DNA of 64,000 bases from Lineus longissimus (Eukaryota; Nemertea; Pilidiophora; Heteronemertea; Lineidae). A program made the position numbers and the translations under genes. Under the pieces are notes generated by a model, which was given only the letters and a program-made list of their open reading frames with translations, was not told the DNA's origin and did no database searches. Positions 1 through 9,984 of this stretch are shown here, one piece after another. Positions within the stretch are counted from its first letter, which is position 1. Each line of letters starts with the position of its first letter. Where the stretch lies: the NCBI RefSeq assembly GCF_910592395.1, contig NC_088317.1, forward strand, positions 8,682,001 through 8,746,000, in the 5' to 3' direction.

Positions 1-852
1 TTCTTGTTCCTGGTGTAGTAATGGATGGTGGAGTCTGTCACATCTTGGCTCTGTACAAGGTTTTTTCCACTTGCAGTCCTTTACGTAATGCTTCCAAAGA
101 CAGCAAAAACATAATCCTGCCTTGCGGACGAAGTGTTTCCTAAACTCCACCGACTTAGACTTAAACTGAGCAAAATTCGAGACAAGGTGGTCCTGATCAC
201 AGAACTGGCACCTTCTCGGCTCCTTATTGTGAGACTTCGTATCTCTCGTGCTTTTGGCTTTAGCCTCGCTATTACCACCACTGTTCTGGCCTCATCTTTA
301 GCAGCATTTTTTCTGGGCCTTGACACCCTAGTAAACTTGGCACCATTTCTTTGCACACTGTGTCCTGTGCTCGACTCCTGCTGTCCACTTTTAGCAACTC
401 CCTGATCAGACATAGGTTGCGTTTACATTGTTGTGCATGTGGATTTCTTCTCAGGAGCCCGAGTGTGACTGGTCTTGGTAATCTCAAACCCTTTTCCATG
501 ACCTTTGCTCCCCCCAGTGACAGCATTCTGATTGTTTCTGCCACTGGCGGCCACAGCATACCCAGCATGATTGGCGGTCTTCGCCAGGGACAACACCAGA
601 CGTACAAGATGCTTTAACGTCGGTTGGATATTTGCAGCTTCAAGGTCCACAACCTTTTTAACCCATTTTCCTTGCACATGGGCTAGCAGTCTGCTAAAGA
701 TTGCCTGAAGCGACGTTTGGGTGTTGGCTTCGGCAAGGAGGTGCTGATCGTCCAGGGTCTGCAGTGTAGCTTCCAACTGATCAGCAAACTCAAGCAGGTT
801 TTTTCTGCTCGAGCCTGAATTCTGGGTCCTGCTGTTAGTCTGTCAACAGATG
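1..852 (-). pseudogene. BEL/Pao gag continuation with zinc-knuckle cysteines
   Basis: This is the continuation of the same gag after the LINE insertion. Minus-strand reading from 852 gives VDRLTAGP and then a helical stretch (776-423, with LEATLQTLDDQHLL and FSRLLAHVQGKW) typical of the segment between DUF1759 and the zinc knuckle. Near the left edge (about 225-1), in another frame, is the conserved BEL cluster: CQFCDQDH, then RKHFVRKAGLCFCCLW, then CKWKKPCTEPRCDRLHHPLL. These are cysteine/histidine knuckles that bind nucleic acid. At least two frame changes separate the parts, so this copy is not functional. Confidence 0.7.
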
Positions 853-2179
853 CCCCACTCCCCAAGTTTCAATCAGCTTACCGTCAGAACTTCTCTACAG
901 AGACTGCATTGGTAAAGGTCCAGAGTGATATCTTAATGAAAATGGACAAACAAGAAGTGTGCCTGTTAGTCCTACTAGACTTAAGTGCGGCATTTGACAC
1001 TGTCAATGTGACAAATCTTCTAAGCATAATGACAGAGGATTTCGGTATCTCTGGACCAGTTCTAAAGTGGTTGGAGTCCTACCTTGTAGGAAGAGGCCAA
1101 CAAATTGTCCTGGGTGACTGCCATTCAAAGCGCTTCAATCTGAACTGTGGTGTCCCGCAGGGAAGCTGTCTGGGCCCAGTCCTTTTTCTGTTTTACCTGT
1201 CCCGTCTGTACCATCTGTTGGCTCTACATGCCCCTGGATTTCATGGTTACTCTGACGATAACCAGCTGTACATGTCATTCAGACCAGTCACAGTCGAAAA
1301 TGTGCAGGGGGCTGTGGAGACAGTGGTTCGGTGCATACACGATGCGCGCGCATGGTTTATTGACAACCATTTCTGCATAAATGACACTAAGACAGAATGC
1401 ATGTTGATTGGCTCCAGGCAGCAGCTTGGGAAGGTGAGCATTGACAGAGTCAGGGTGGGGAACTCGACAGTTAGCACCAGTACGTCAGTCAGAAATCTGG
1501 GTGTCTTTTTTGACGAACACATGTCGATGAAAACTCATGTCAGTAAAGTCTGCTCTAGAGCTTTCTTTGGCATCTAAAAGATTCGTCAGATTCGCGGGTT
1601 TCTGACTGTCGGCACCACCAAAACCCTGGTGCATGCGTTTGTTACATCTCACTTGGACTACTGCAATGCTCTCCTCTACGGCATCACGGAACAGCAGTAT
1701 GGTAGGTTGCAGCGTGTTTTGAATGCTGCAGCCAGGGTTACATGCTTGATCCCCAGGTTTGACCGTATCAGTCCGGTTCTGATGCGGCTCCATTGGCTGC
1801 CTGTCAAGGCAAGGGTTGAGTTTAAGATACTCTTGCTCACCTACAAGGCAGCCCATGGAGCGGCACCGACTTACCTGACTGATATGGTACAACGCCGACG
1901 TGGGTCAGCCTATTCCCTCAGGGCTGATGCCGCTTTCCTTCTACAGGAGCCACGCACCAAGTGCATACGTTTTGGTGACAGATCATTCTACAAGGCGGCG
2001 CCACTCCTATGGAATGGGCTGCCCACACACATTAGACTTGCGGAGTCAAAGGCAGCTTTTAGAACGATGATAAAAGCACACCTTTTTCGAGTGTATTTCA
2101 GAGGCGCCTGAGAGTTGGTGAAATTTTTCACCAAATTTGGGCGCTTTAGAAATGTCATATTTGATGGTTTGATTGATTG
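853..2179 (+). mobile_element. 5'-truncated L2/CR1-like LINE
   Basis: A 1.33-kb LINE fragment lies inside the BEL gag. It starts abruptly in the reverse transcriptase and ends in a short TGATTGATT-type tail, as L2/CR1 elements do instead of poly(A). Both sides carry the 5-bp direct repeat AGATG (848-852 and 2180-2184). Removing the insert makes the flanking gag sequence continuous, which fixes both borders. Confidence 0.85.
855..2111 (+). pseudogene. LINE reverse transcriptase, C-terminal part
   Basis: The frame opens with FQSAYRQNFSTETAL, followed by LLDLSAAFDTVN (RT motif A, catalytic Asp), GVPQGSCLGPVLF (motif B) and YSDDNQLYMSF (motif C; the usual FADD is YSDD, with both Asp kept). The downstream domain HLDYCNALLYGI ... 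LHWLPVKARVEFKIL ... LWNGLPTHIR is the usual L2/CR1 C-terminus. One in-frame TAA at 1575-1577 interrupts it, and the 5' half (endonuclease and first RT motifs) is missing. It once copied LINE RNA at a nicked chromosomal target and cannot do so now. Confidence 0.9.
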
Positions 2180-2184
2180 AGATG

Positions 2185-3667
2185 ATTTGACGATCTTGAA
2201 CGGTTGACCGAATCTTTCATGAAGCACCTTCCAAGCCATCTCATAACCATTACTAGTTCCTTCGTAGCGATCAATGGCCTTCTTGGCCTCACCACGCGAG
2301 GACATGATTAGATGTGACAACTTGAAACTGTCAGTGAATGATTTCGTTCCAACCCGGTCACTGAAATTCCTAATGAACTTAGGGTACTCAGCCGAAGTCC
2401 CATCGAATATCATAACTGGACGTGCGGGCGACTCTTGGTGTGCCGTCATCCGTTCTAGTGTCTGAGCTAAGTTGGTCAAATCTCCTGCTGCCACTGAGGC
2501 TGTTGGCTTAGGGCCGTAATTGACTGGCTGTTGATTCGTGACTTGATTGGCCCCCTTGGCCGGGACTAGCTGGTCCGTGTGGTTCTGCTTAACCTGGTAA
2601 GCCGGACTCTAGACTTGCTGACCATCCTGATCCTGAACATCAACATGCAGCCGACTCGTCTGTTCACATCCAACCATGTTGGTCTCAGATTGATGCAGTA
2701 TGTTCATCTGCGTACCACTGGTTTGGCACACACCGGATCTTCTAGTATTCTACGTAATACTATACATAGGCTTGGACTGGCTTCCATTGTACTCTTGGCC
2801 AGTTGGAATGGCATTATTACCTCTGCCATTCTGACCTACAGTTGTCATGCCGCCTTTACCATGGCTGGCCTGGGTGCCAGCTACTAACATGAAAGTCCCT
2901 TCATTTCCGACATTTGGTTCGGAAATATATCCATAAGGCTTGGGCTGATGTATCCCATCTCCAAGAGCGTCAACATGCCTATTCGTGTCTTCAGAATCAA
3001 CGTGAGGCAGCTTACTATGATCTACGCCAACACTATGATCACCATGATCACTAACAGAGTTTAGTGTCACAGTTTCCCCAAGCTTACATAAAGGCTCCTT
3101 ACGACTACCTTTCTTTTCTTGTAACCCCGAAACAACCTGGTCTTCACCAGTATTTTCACATTGCTGTTCTTCAGTGGCAGCATGATCATCACTTGTGTCG
3201 CCGGTTGACCGCAACCCGAACACACACTGATCACCCTCAGCTATATTTTCATAATCATCCATCACAGCATCTTCGTTTAGAGCAGGATGATTTTTCACAG
3301 GGTCTTCATTGTTGAAATCACGCAATCGGTAAGAAAGTTATTCATCCGGGTCAGATTGCGTAGCTTGCATTTTGCATTCTAAATCAATCATGCGAAGGCG
3401 CATCTGGGAATTTATGCGCAACTCAGCACGTGCTATGTCTGCTTGGATTCTTGCCTCCTCAATTTGCTGTCGGGCCTCAAGCTCGGTTTTCTTCATCTCT
3501 GCTTGCAAGTGTCTTCGTATCTGGCTTGCACCACTACTACAGGTACCTGCTCGTCTCGAGCTAGCCCTACTCCCAGTTGTCCAGCTTGGGAGCTTTGTGG
3601 CACTGGCAAGCTGGATTTTTGCCCTCACTGTTGCCTGGTGGCTGCTGTCCTCCTCATATCCCTTCAT
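2185..3667 (-). pseudogene. BEL/Pao gag, N-terminal and DUF1759 region
   Basis: Three open stretches follow each other on the minus strand. 3667-3338 is rich in Glu, Arg, Lys and Gln (heptad-like, with an EARQQIEEARIQADIARAEL helix), as in the coiled N-terminus of BEL gag. 3325-2750 is an acidic, Asn- and Gly-rich spacer with no domain I recognise. 2494-2185 matches the gag core, with the motifs FDGTSAEYPKFIRNF, KLSHLIMSSRGEAKKAI and LHERFGQPF. There is a stop between the first two stretches and a frame change before the third. The core is cut at 2184 by the LINE insertion and resumes at 852. Gag proteins of this family build the cytoplasmic particle. Assignment to BEL/Pao is firm; the exact reading frame is not. 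Confidence 0.75.
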
Positions 3668-3859
3668 ATTGTCCCAATGTCTTCACAATCACGCTTGGTA
3701 AACTCAATCCCAAATGGTCCACTCATATACCGCTCACGACTTCCAACCTTAATGCTGCCACAGCACAGGTCTCCAAGTCCTTCACTCTGCCTCAGAGCTC
3801 AATGTGATAAGTATACGACCTCGGATGGGTACATCGAATACCAGGGTGAACAATGACCA

Positions 3860-5300
3860 ATATATTTCTGATATGATGGCTGCTCCACACTGTCGGCAAT
3901 AAACAGCAACAACAAATGAAGCTCAAACTTCCAATCTTCTTGAGTTAGATACACAGCAGAGACAATTACAACACATACATGACGTGTACAGCAACAAGAT
4001 CCAATACTATAACATACCAGTGTATGCTTTGATATCCTTTGAAACGATCTGGGGTCGACAACAATTCGACCACCAAATCCAACGTTGTCTCACCTTGGGC
4101 TAGCATCAATCTAACCACAAGGCTATCAAGGCGATTCTGACAAAGTTCAAAGTTCAAATTCAAACCTCCACTTGTACGGTACTAAGTACAATGTTGCTCC
4201 GTCGACGATCTCCAACAGGAATCCAGCTCGACTGGCAACAATCCAATCATCAACGACTACTGGTACGATGATGATTAACTCAGACTGGCAACAATCCAGT
4301 CGAACACTCTAATGCTGCCGATTCAACTTAGGCTGGGAACAATCCAGCCATACATGAATTACAATGCAAACAATGAAATTACAGGCTGGCATTAATCCAG
4401 CAATGCAGGTATACTGCAAACGATTATATAAATTCAAGAGCTGGCAACAATCCAGCCATCAAACAAACACAACAGTTTTTAACTTAAGCTGGCAACAATC
4501 CAGCCATGAGCTTGTGCGAGACTAGTATCTACTATAGGTCGCTGCTTACACATAACAGTCAAGTTCCGAACCATGACTGCCTCAATTTTAATAAGTGTCA
4601 CTCAACCTATTACCATAGAATACGTAGCGCAATCACTTTAGCTCTCCGGATACTGAAATGATACAGTTCTAGCCCGCGACGCGAAGTAAAGTGAATATCG
4701 TCTCCCGATATAAGAGAGTTCAGGTTCACTAAGACTGAACGGTCATGTGCAAAATATTGAACAAATGTCTGTCCATGCATCAAGATGCAACACGTTTGAA
4801 TTATTCCAGTATACCCTTCGTGTATACACAGTGTAGGCCTCTACACAGTCTGTTCAGCATTCAGTTCGAGTCGTTTCTGACCGGATATCTCCGTGGTCCT
4901 ACTAAAGATTTCTCGTAGCGACCACTACCGATCACCACTCCATAGTGACGCGCTTCAACGTTAAACATGTCCCCCTGACAACCACTCCGTCAATCGCGGA
5001 CGGCATTACTCGGGTAAAGTAGGTCATTCGATCGACCACAGTTCAACACGATCCCTTTTGTGTCACCATGTACGCTCCGTGCGTACGACTGTATGCATCA
5101 ACGTGTCCACAGGGACTAAACTCAATATATCTCAAACTAATTTATTTGCCTTACAACCAATGCTCCTAACATTTTGTCTTGATTTTTATCGTAATTTCGT
5201 CCAAAACTGTCCCGTTCCGAAATCCCGTTACACAAATTGACGCGATCGTACTGGTGTCTTTACAACACACAAGACATATTCCGCCCAAACCGCGCACCGC
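3860..5300 (-). other. Non-coding leader/LTR zone of the BEL element
   Basis: No long open frame is supported here. By position it should hold the 5' LTR and primer-binding leader of the minus-strand BEL element, but no second LTR copy is available to define it. It contains the CTGG-type periodic repeat at 4232-4503. The right border with the gypsy fragment lies somewhere near 5250-5315. Confidence 0.45.
4232..4503. repeat. Six degenerate CTGG...CCAG repeats with about 50-bp spacing
   Basis: The motif CTGGCAACAATCCAG or a close variant starts at 4232, 4285, 4333, 4386, 4441 and 4489, giving steps of 48-55 bp. Each motif has short inverted ends (CTGG/CCAG). The spacer sequence is largely unconserved, so this is a periodic motif array rather than a simple tandem duplication. 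It lies in the presumed BEL LTR/leader. Confidence 0.8.
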
Positions 5301-6335
5301 GGCAGTCTTCACTGGTTGGCGCGGACAGAAACAGATGGAAAGGAACTGAAGAAGGTCGATGGCAGTTTAAAATCTGCTACTGGAGATAAACTGAAGATAT
5401 TAGGCATGGTTGACCTGACCTTCCAACTTGGATCCTTGGAATTTGAACATCCGACAATGGTTGTGGAGAATCTGACTCATGACTGCCTCTTAGGGAGCGA
5501 TTTCTTTACAACCAATAATTGTGCAATCGATTATAAAACAGCGACGCTGAGGATTGGTGAGAAGGAAGTACCACTCCGGAATCACCGTGAGGAGCCAAAG
5601 GTCTGCCGTGTTGTTCTGGGAAAACGAGTAACTATTCCTGCCAATACGGAGGTGATTATTCCGGGGAAACTAGCCAAATCACCATCAAAAAGTCATTTGG
5701 TACCAGGACTAGTTGAAACAGGATATAACCAGCAAAGATTCACAACAGGAAGATATCTGGCGGCTTCGGACCATGGTAAGGTGCCAGTGAGAGTAGCCAA
5801 TTTCTCGGACAAGCCAGTGACAATACAGTCAAATCGAACAATTGGATGGTTTCATACAGTGGAGGAGATCAGTGCAGCTGAGGGACTGGAACAGTATCGG
5901 CGAAAGGATCTGGACTTCATGCCACCGAAGAAAACGAAACGATCAAGACGCCCGAAAAAACCAGAGAGTATTTCACTGGAAACTAAAGTGCCTGTCAGTG
6001 AGCAGAAAAAGCCACAGGTTAACATTGCGAACATTAAGACGGTGGATAACTCTGAGTCTGACAATAATTGCAAGGATAAGTCTTCAATTTCCAGTGAGGT
6101 TCCTGATAATGAGGCTGCACAAGCCCGGTTAGAAAAGCTTCTGGAAAAACTTGAGATAAAGGATATTGACATAACCGTGGAACAAAGAGAAGTAGTGACA
6201 TATCTTATCGCAAGACATCAATATGTTTTCTCTATGGGAGATTTCGACTTGGGAAAGACCACTGTCATACAGCATACCATCGACACAGGAGATGCGGTGC
6301 CGATCAAGCAGCGAGCAAGACGTGAACCTTTTAAT
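5300..6335 (+). pseudogene. Ty3/gypsy pol fragment: protease C-terminus to start of RT
   Basis: An open frame from about 5316 to 6368 carries the C-terminal half of a retropepsin (MVVENLTHDCLLGSDFF, the LLG-DF signature near the end of the fold). A long basic/acidic linker follows, then the entry to reverse transcriptase (DLGKTTVIQHTIDTGDAVPI, QRARREPF). The protease catalytic Asp motif and everything after the first RT residues are missing, so it is a truncated piece about 1 kb long. From about 6335 the sequence changes to the AT-rich Maverick-like region, so the last 10 or so codons of the open frame are not gypsy. Confidence 0.85.
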
Positions 6336-6344
6336 ACTTCCATC

Positions 6345-6719
6345 TCCAATTCTGTCATTTTGTTGTAACATTCTGGGAGATCGAATGTTTTTTCACCAAC
6401 ACTCTCGGGAAGGGGGAACACTAGAGTAATTTCCAGTATTTTACCAAACTTAATATAATGAATACAAAGATCCTTAATTTTATATCTTTCACCCATTTCT
6501 GAATCTTCAAACTTACCATAAAGCTTTTTTTGTTTTGTAATTTAAATTTCTGTTAAAATAGTCATAATGAGCACAAAGATCTTTTGATTTAGGTTGGAAC
6601 CCCATGTTAAAATATTTGTTTAAATTGTCGTTTATCATTCCTCACCTAAGAAATATCTGTAGTATAGTACTTCTAGAAATATTGTAGTTTAGATCTTTTT
6701 TGTTTATTAAACCCTCCAT
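6345..6719 (-). pseudogene. Small Maverick-associated protein, copy A
   Basis: The minus-strand start codon is at 6719-6717 (MEG...). The conserved part is at about 6496-6345: GERYKIKDLCIHYIKFG, then LEITLVF and FDLPECYN. The pattern 'KY-I ... T/S-KFG ... L-VTL ... LP-R' resembles small proteins seen near PolB genes in invertebrate Maverick/adintovirus-like insertions; their function is unknown to me. The N-terminal part stops early and the frame changes. It is homologous to copy B at 7800-8102, including the shared leader and divergent promoter. The C-terminal end runs into the gypsy fragment. Confidence 0.55.
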
Positions 6720-6931
6720 TTATAATACTACTTTTTTTAAATAGACGAATAATTAAGTTGAATTAAAAAGAAATGGGTTTCATAATAAATGAAAAATATT
6801 GTAAAGAAGCCAAATTTGAGTACTACTTAACATACCAATTAGATATAAAATCCATTACTTTGAAATCGATAACTTTTTACAATTCATGGTAGACTGATGA
6901 TAACGTTCCGGGTATTACCGAATTGGTAAAA

Positions 6932-7474
6932 ATGGAAAATGACTCAAGACAACAATCCGACTCTATCTATGATGGTCATTTCAGTTTGTTCAAACTTTGC
7001 TCCTTTATCAATGAGCATATCAAAAATCTTTCAGAACATGTTAACATCAGCTGTGACAATAACGATTACCTTATCATTGAAAGTACTGAGGACAAGTTGT
7101 TGATGTTGAAAGATTTCTATCTTGGTGATGAATATTTTACAATAGTAAACACATTTTTTGGCTTTAGAAAAACTAAATTCACCAAGAAAGGAAAATGCTA
7201 CTCCACCAAGCCACTTAATTTTTACAGGAAATATCTGTTCCTACAAGCTGATTTGATTGACAAAAGTAAGACACTCTTAAACAATAAACCATCTGCAATT
7301 TTCTGCATTGTACCTGTGGAAGACGGTGACCAGATTAAGATGCAACAATACAAACCGAATTGTAAGAAAATGGTAAATAAGTGTACGAATCACATAAAAC
7401 TAGAAATCACTGATGAGAATGGTAAACTAATTAATTTCAGAGGAACAGAGGTTTCTTTAGAATTAAGAATATAG
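6932..7474 (+). CDS. Maverick-associated protein, possible minor capsid type
   Basis: An intact frame of 180 codons if started at the first ATG (6932); a TTG three codons upstream is less likely. The protein begins with an acidic, Asn-rich segment, has a Lys/Tyr-rich middle (FGFRKTKFTKKGKC), and ends with a beta-rich tail, IKLEITDENGKLINF ... EVSLELRI. From memory, this ending resembles the last strands of a protein recurring beside PolB and integrase in cnidarian and mollusc Maverick-like clusters, perhaps a single-jelly-roll capsid protein. That role is inference. It is divergently transcribed from small-gene copy A (213 bp between starts). It is one of few uninterrupted genes in the element. 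Confidence 0.45.
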   Translation: MENDSRQQSDSIYDGHFSLFKLCSFINEHIKNLSEHVNISCDNNDYLIIESTEDKLLMLKDFYLGDEYFTIVNTFFGFRKTKFTKKGKCYSTKPLNFYRKYLFLQADLIDKSKTLLNNKPSAIFCIVPVEDGDQIKMQQYKPNCKKMVNKCTNHIKLEITDENGKLINFRGTEVSLELRI

Positions 7475-7800
7475 TTAAACTCTTGTGGTAAAGTACAACT
7501 TTGTTGCTAAGGACGAAGTCTTAAGGACGAAGTCTGATGAGATCATTCCTTTAATGGAATTTTAAGTTTTTTATTATTTTTGTAGGCTCCTGTAGGAGCC
7601 AACGCTCCGACCAGGACTTACATTTTTAAATTTTTAAGATTTAATTTAATTTTTCAGTTTTTTTAGTTTTTTTTCCTGTTTTTTATTTTATTTAATTTTA
7701 AGAATTTTTAAATTTTTTTTAAATTTTAGATTTATTGAACAAATGAGATTTCATGATTTTGGTTTTTATTTTACCCTTTGTAAACAAAGTAAATATCAGG
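7475..7800. other. AT-rich spacer with small hairpins
   Basis: After the stop at 7472-7474 come two 14-nt copies of a 'TAAGGACGAAGTC' unit (7507-7520, 7521-7534), each able to fold as GAC-GAA-GTC. Next is a weak ATTCC/GGAAT hairpin (about 7544-7560) and the palindrome GGCTCC-TGTA-GGAGCC (about 7587-7602). T/A homopolymer stretches follow. Its position between the 3' ends of a plus and a minus gene would suit transcript end signals; this is inference. Confidence 0.5.
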
Positions 7801-8102
7801 ATTTCCCTTAAAGGTTTACCTCTGGGGTTCCATCATCTTGTTGAGTCGTTCTGGTAGATAAGTTGTAATTTCAACGATACTACCCAATTTTGAAAACACT
7901 AGAGTAATTTCCAGTCTTTCACCAAATTTACTATGTGCTAAACAAATATATTTTATTTTGTATTTTTCACCAATTTCTAAGTCTTCGAGTTTACCATAAT
8001 TTTTTTGGTGTTAGGTTTGAAATACATGTTCAAATCCACTAACAATTTTGAAATATTTTGGACATTTTCGACTTCTTTATTTTCACTTATTTTACCCTCC
8101 AT
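7800..8102 (-). pseudogene. Small Maverick-associated protein, copy B
   Basis: The start codon (8102-8100) opens MEGKISENKEVENVQ. A stop follows after about 42 codons, and the conserved core continues in another frame: GEKYKIKYICLAHSKFG, LEITLVF, then TYLPERLNKMMEP. It aligns with copy A over the core and with its start-codon region, so the two arose by duplication. Function is unknown. It is divergent from the zinc-finger gene at 8176. Confidence 0.55.
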
Positions 8103-8175
8103 GTATAATACTTATTTTTCTTAATTAGATGAATTATCAAGTTTTTAACAATTTAAGAAACAAAATATATCTTAA

Positions 8176-8535
8176 ATGCAACAAATAAAGTATCAACCTA
8201 AAAAAGATTTTTGTCGAGATTGTCTTTCTGAAGTTTTAAAGAAAAACTACAACCACCATCTTAAATCTGAAAAACATTTTAAAAAACCCAAAAAAATATC
8301 AGAGGAATTAAATAGAACACTAACGTCTAAGAATGAAGTTCCGGTGGGAGCCGGCGCGTTTCACGCTACTTCGTATTCTCCAACAGGAGTTGACACCCCA
8401 TCGAACGAACCTCCTCCAATTCAGAACAAAGAGCCGGTGGGAGCTCCGGCAAACGAAACTATTAACAGTTATGTTAACGCTTCACAACTCACAGAAAAAG
8501 AGGAAGATTTTTTTATCAATGGCGGGAAAAATTAA
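8176..8535 (+). CDS. Small C2H2-like zinc-finger protein with Pro/Asn-rich tail
   Basis: A 119-codon intact frame from ATG at 8176. Residues about 12-35 carry FCRDCLSEVLKKNYNHHLKSEKH, i.e. C-x2-C, then a His cluster spaced like a single U1/C2H2-type finger. The rest is low-complexity, with VPVGAG, SPTGVD, PSNEP and PVGAPANE. A similar NEV/PTNEV-rich short frame sits next to the integrase (minus strand, about 20992-20920). The gene end overlaps the polymerase start at 8519 by 17 bp. Divergent from copy B (73 bp). The family is unnamed to me. Confidence 0.5.
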   Translation: MQQIKYQPKKDFCRDCLSEVLKKNYNHHLKSEKHFKKPKKISEELNRTLTSKNEVPVGAGAFHATSYSPTGVDTPSNEPPPIQNKEPVGAPANETINSYVNASQLTEKEEDFFINGGKN

Positions 8536-8690
8536 AGGAATAGAAATAGTGAACAAATTTGGAAGAAAGGAAAAAAAAATACCTTCAAATTTTGTAACTG
8601 TGCAGTTTAGACAACCACAAGTAGAAACAGACTTGTCGAATTACAAAGAGAAATTTGTTGAGATTTTGTCACTTCTAAAAAGCTATCATT
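8519..8690 (+). pseudogene. DNA polymerase B, N-terminal piece
   Basis: The ATG at 8519 overlaps the end of the upstream gene. The frame runs to the TTAA at 8691, where the Kolobok-like element is inserted; codons beyond that (to 8713) belong to the insert. Polymerase sequence resumes after the second TTAA at 15617-15620, and removing the insert with one TTAA leaves an open frame across the junction. That supports assignment to the polymerase despite the lack of a catalytic motif here. Protein-primed PolB would replicate the element. Confidence 0.6.
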
Positions 8691-8712
8691 TTAAACAGGT
8701 ACTGCTGGTATA

Positions 8713-9168
8713 AAAGGTGGAGGCGGGCACCAGGTTGGCAAATGGCTGGGTGGCAAATTTGAATTCAGAGCTCCTGTACATTTTCACAATGTCCTTCCTA
8801 ATTGTATTGTTTCCTTTCCTGGGAAGCTGTCCTGCCCCCAGCCACCCTGGCCACTTGGTTGCAACACATGGTTGGCAATAACATAAATTACATTCCTCTC
8901 TCTGTGGATCACGAGGCACACGAATCTGCTGCCTTTCTTCTACAACAGGCACAGCTGGAACTGGGTTAGTGTTAACCCCTCCACCCTCTACAGTGTCTAC
9001 TGGTAATGCTACATTGTCATCAATAATTCCAACAAGTTCAGCAGCAACCACTCTATCAACTGTGTCTGCTTCAACTGAGTCTGAATCACACTGTATTCCA
9101 ACATCATGATGCATAACATCAAGTTCTTCAATATCCAAATTATTAAAATGAATTATTCCCCATATCAA
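8713..9168 (-). pseudogene. Kolobok-like transposase, cysteine-rich C-terminal exon
   Basis: A minus-strand frame begins acidic (DSVEADTVDRVVAAELVG) and ends with EECNLCYCQPCVATKWPGWLG, then NNTIRKDIVKMYR. A C-x2-C-x-C-x2-C cluster followed by WLG and an RxxxY segment is the usual C-terminal extension of this transposase group. It overlaps the left end of the transposon, as expected for a terminal exon. A splice acceptor-like TTACAG precedes it, but the donor is uncertain. Confidence 0.5.
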
Positions 9169-9319
9169 CTCTTTTTGTTCAGCTGTAACCTAGCAAATGC
9201 AATATTTCCTTTCTTTCCATGATGATAAAACTTGGTCTAACACAGCCCAAATAAAACTAAGAAATTCACCTCACGAACTAGGTCTTACCAACATGAGGGG
9301 TGATAGGTTAGTCTGTCAT

Positions 9320-9961
9320 CTATGAAGAAACCTGGCCATAGAAACTGTCCATCCAAAGCTCCCACAATATACCCCGGTAGCCGAACAGTTTTTTCTTTTT
9401 TATATCCCTGCCAATTATCCTCCTTGGTTTTCTGGAGTCCTTCACTAATTCTGTCGAAGTTACTTCCCTATCCTGCTGTTCATTCCAATCTAAAACAGCC
9501 AAGTTACTACGGATATCATATGCTGATTTCTCAAAAACTATCCTTTTGTCATGAAACTGTAATATCGCATTATTGAATGATTCAATAAAATGTGTGTCCT
9601 TGCAACAAATGTACAACTCCAGTTTCTTGAATGCAGGCATACCATGAAGGAACTTTCTCAAGGCCTCCACTGCTTTTGGGTTGACAATCGGTTCCTTGCT
9701 AGGTTCATAGCCAGGATCAGACCTGCAAGGGATGACAGTGACTGTGATCGTCTTGATAGTGTGGAATGATACTGTCAATTCCTTCCTTGATCTTTTCAGG
9801 ATCACCATTGCATCTTTTGATGTGGTAATACACATGGGTCTTTACTGAACCTGCTTTATCCGCCAAGTCTCAAACCAGGTTTTCCCTTCTACTTGTACTT
9901 GTACCCCGATGTCAGCTTTTTCAATCCAGCAGCTATGTTTTTAGTCATGTGCCATGTATCC
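9320..9961 (-). pseudogene. Kolobok-like transposase, C-terminal half of the catalytic core
   Basis: It begins at about 9961 with SLDTWHMTKNIAAG (the D-x-WH-x3-K motif of the family). A short damaged stretch with two stops follows, then the open frame at 9835-9320: CRSDPGYEPSKEPIVNP, DTHFIESFNNAILQFHDKR (candidate catalytic Glu in the ESFNN helix), and NLAVLDWNEQQDREVTS. It is collinear with 13690-14516 once the retroelement is set aside. The end may continue after a short intron into 9168-8713. Confidence 0.7.
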
Positions 9962-9984
9962 AGAGAATTGTTGGACCATGCTGA

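Larger units (their letters stand above)
1..5300 (-). mobile_element. BEL/Pao LTR retrotransposon (first copy), partial
   Basis: A BEL/Pao element reads right to left and runs off the left edge of the window. In minus-strand order it has a long non-coding leader/LTR zone (about 5300-3860), a gag N-terminal charged helical stretch, a hydrophilic spacer, the DUF1759-type gag core (about 2494-2185), and a zinc-knuckle cysteine cluster (about 225-1). The frame is broken in several places and interrupted by a LINE at 853-2179. Only one LTR side lies in the window, so LTR borders are unresolved and protease, RT and integrase lie outside. Confidence 0.75.

Noticed and set aside
2274-3315. Plus-strand frames across the BEL gag
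   Set aside because: They are antisense to recognisable gag motifs and have no domain.
7507-7545. Possible hammerhead ribozyme (GGACGAA and CTGATGAG close together)
   Set aside because: The elements are in the wrong order and no CGAAA follows the CTGATGAG with a pairing stem II; the other strand does not help.
8333-8713. One long frame 8333-8713 as a single protein
   Set aside because: The polymerase start is the ATG at 8519 overlapping the upstream gene; upstream codons are a shadow of that gene and the end past 8694 is transposon sequence.
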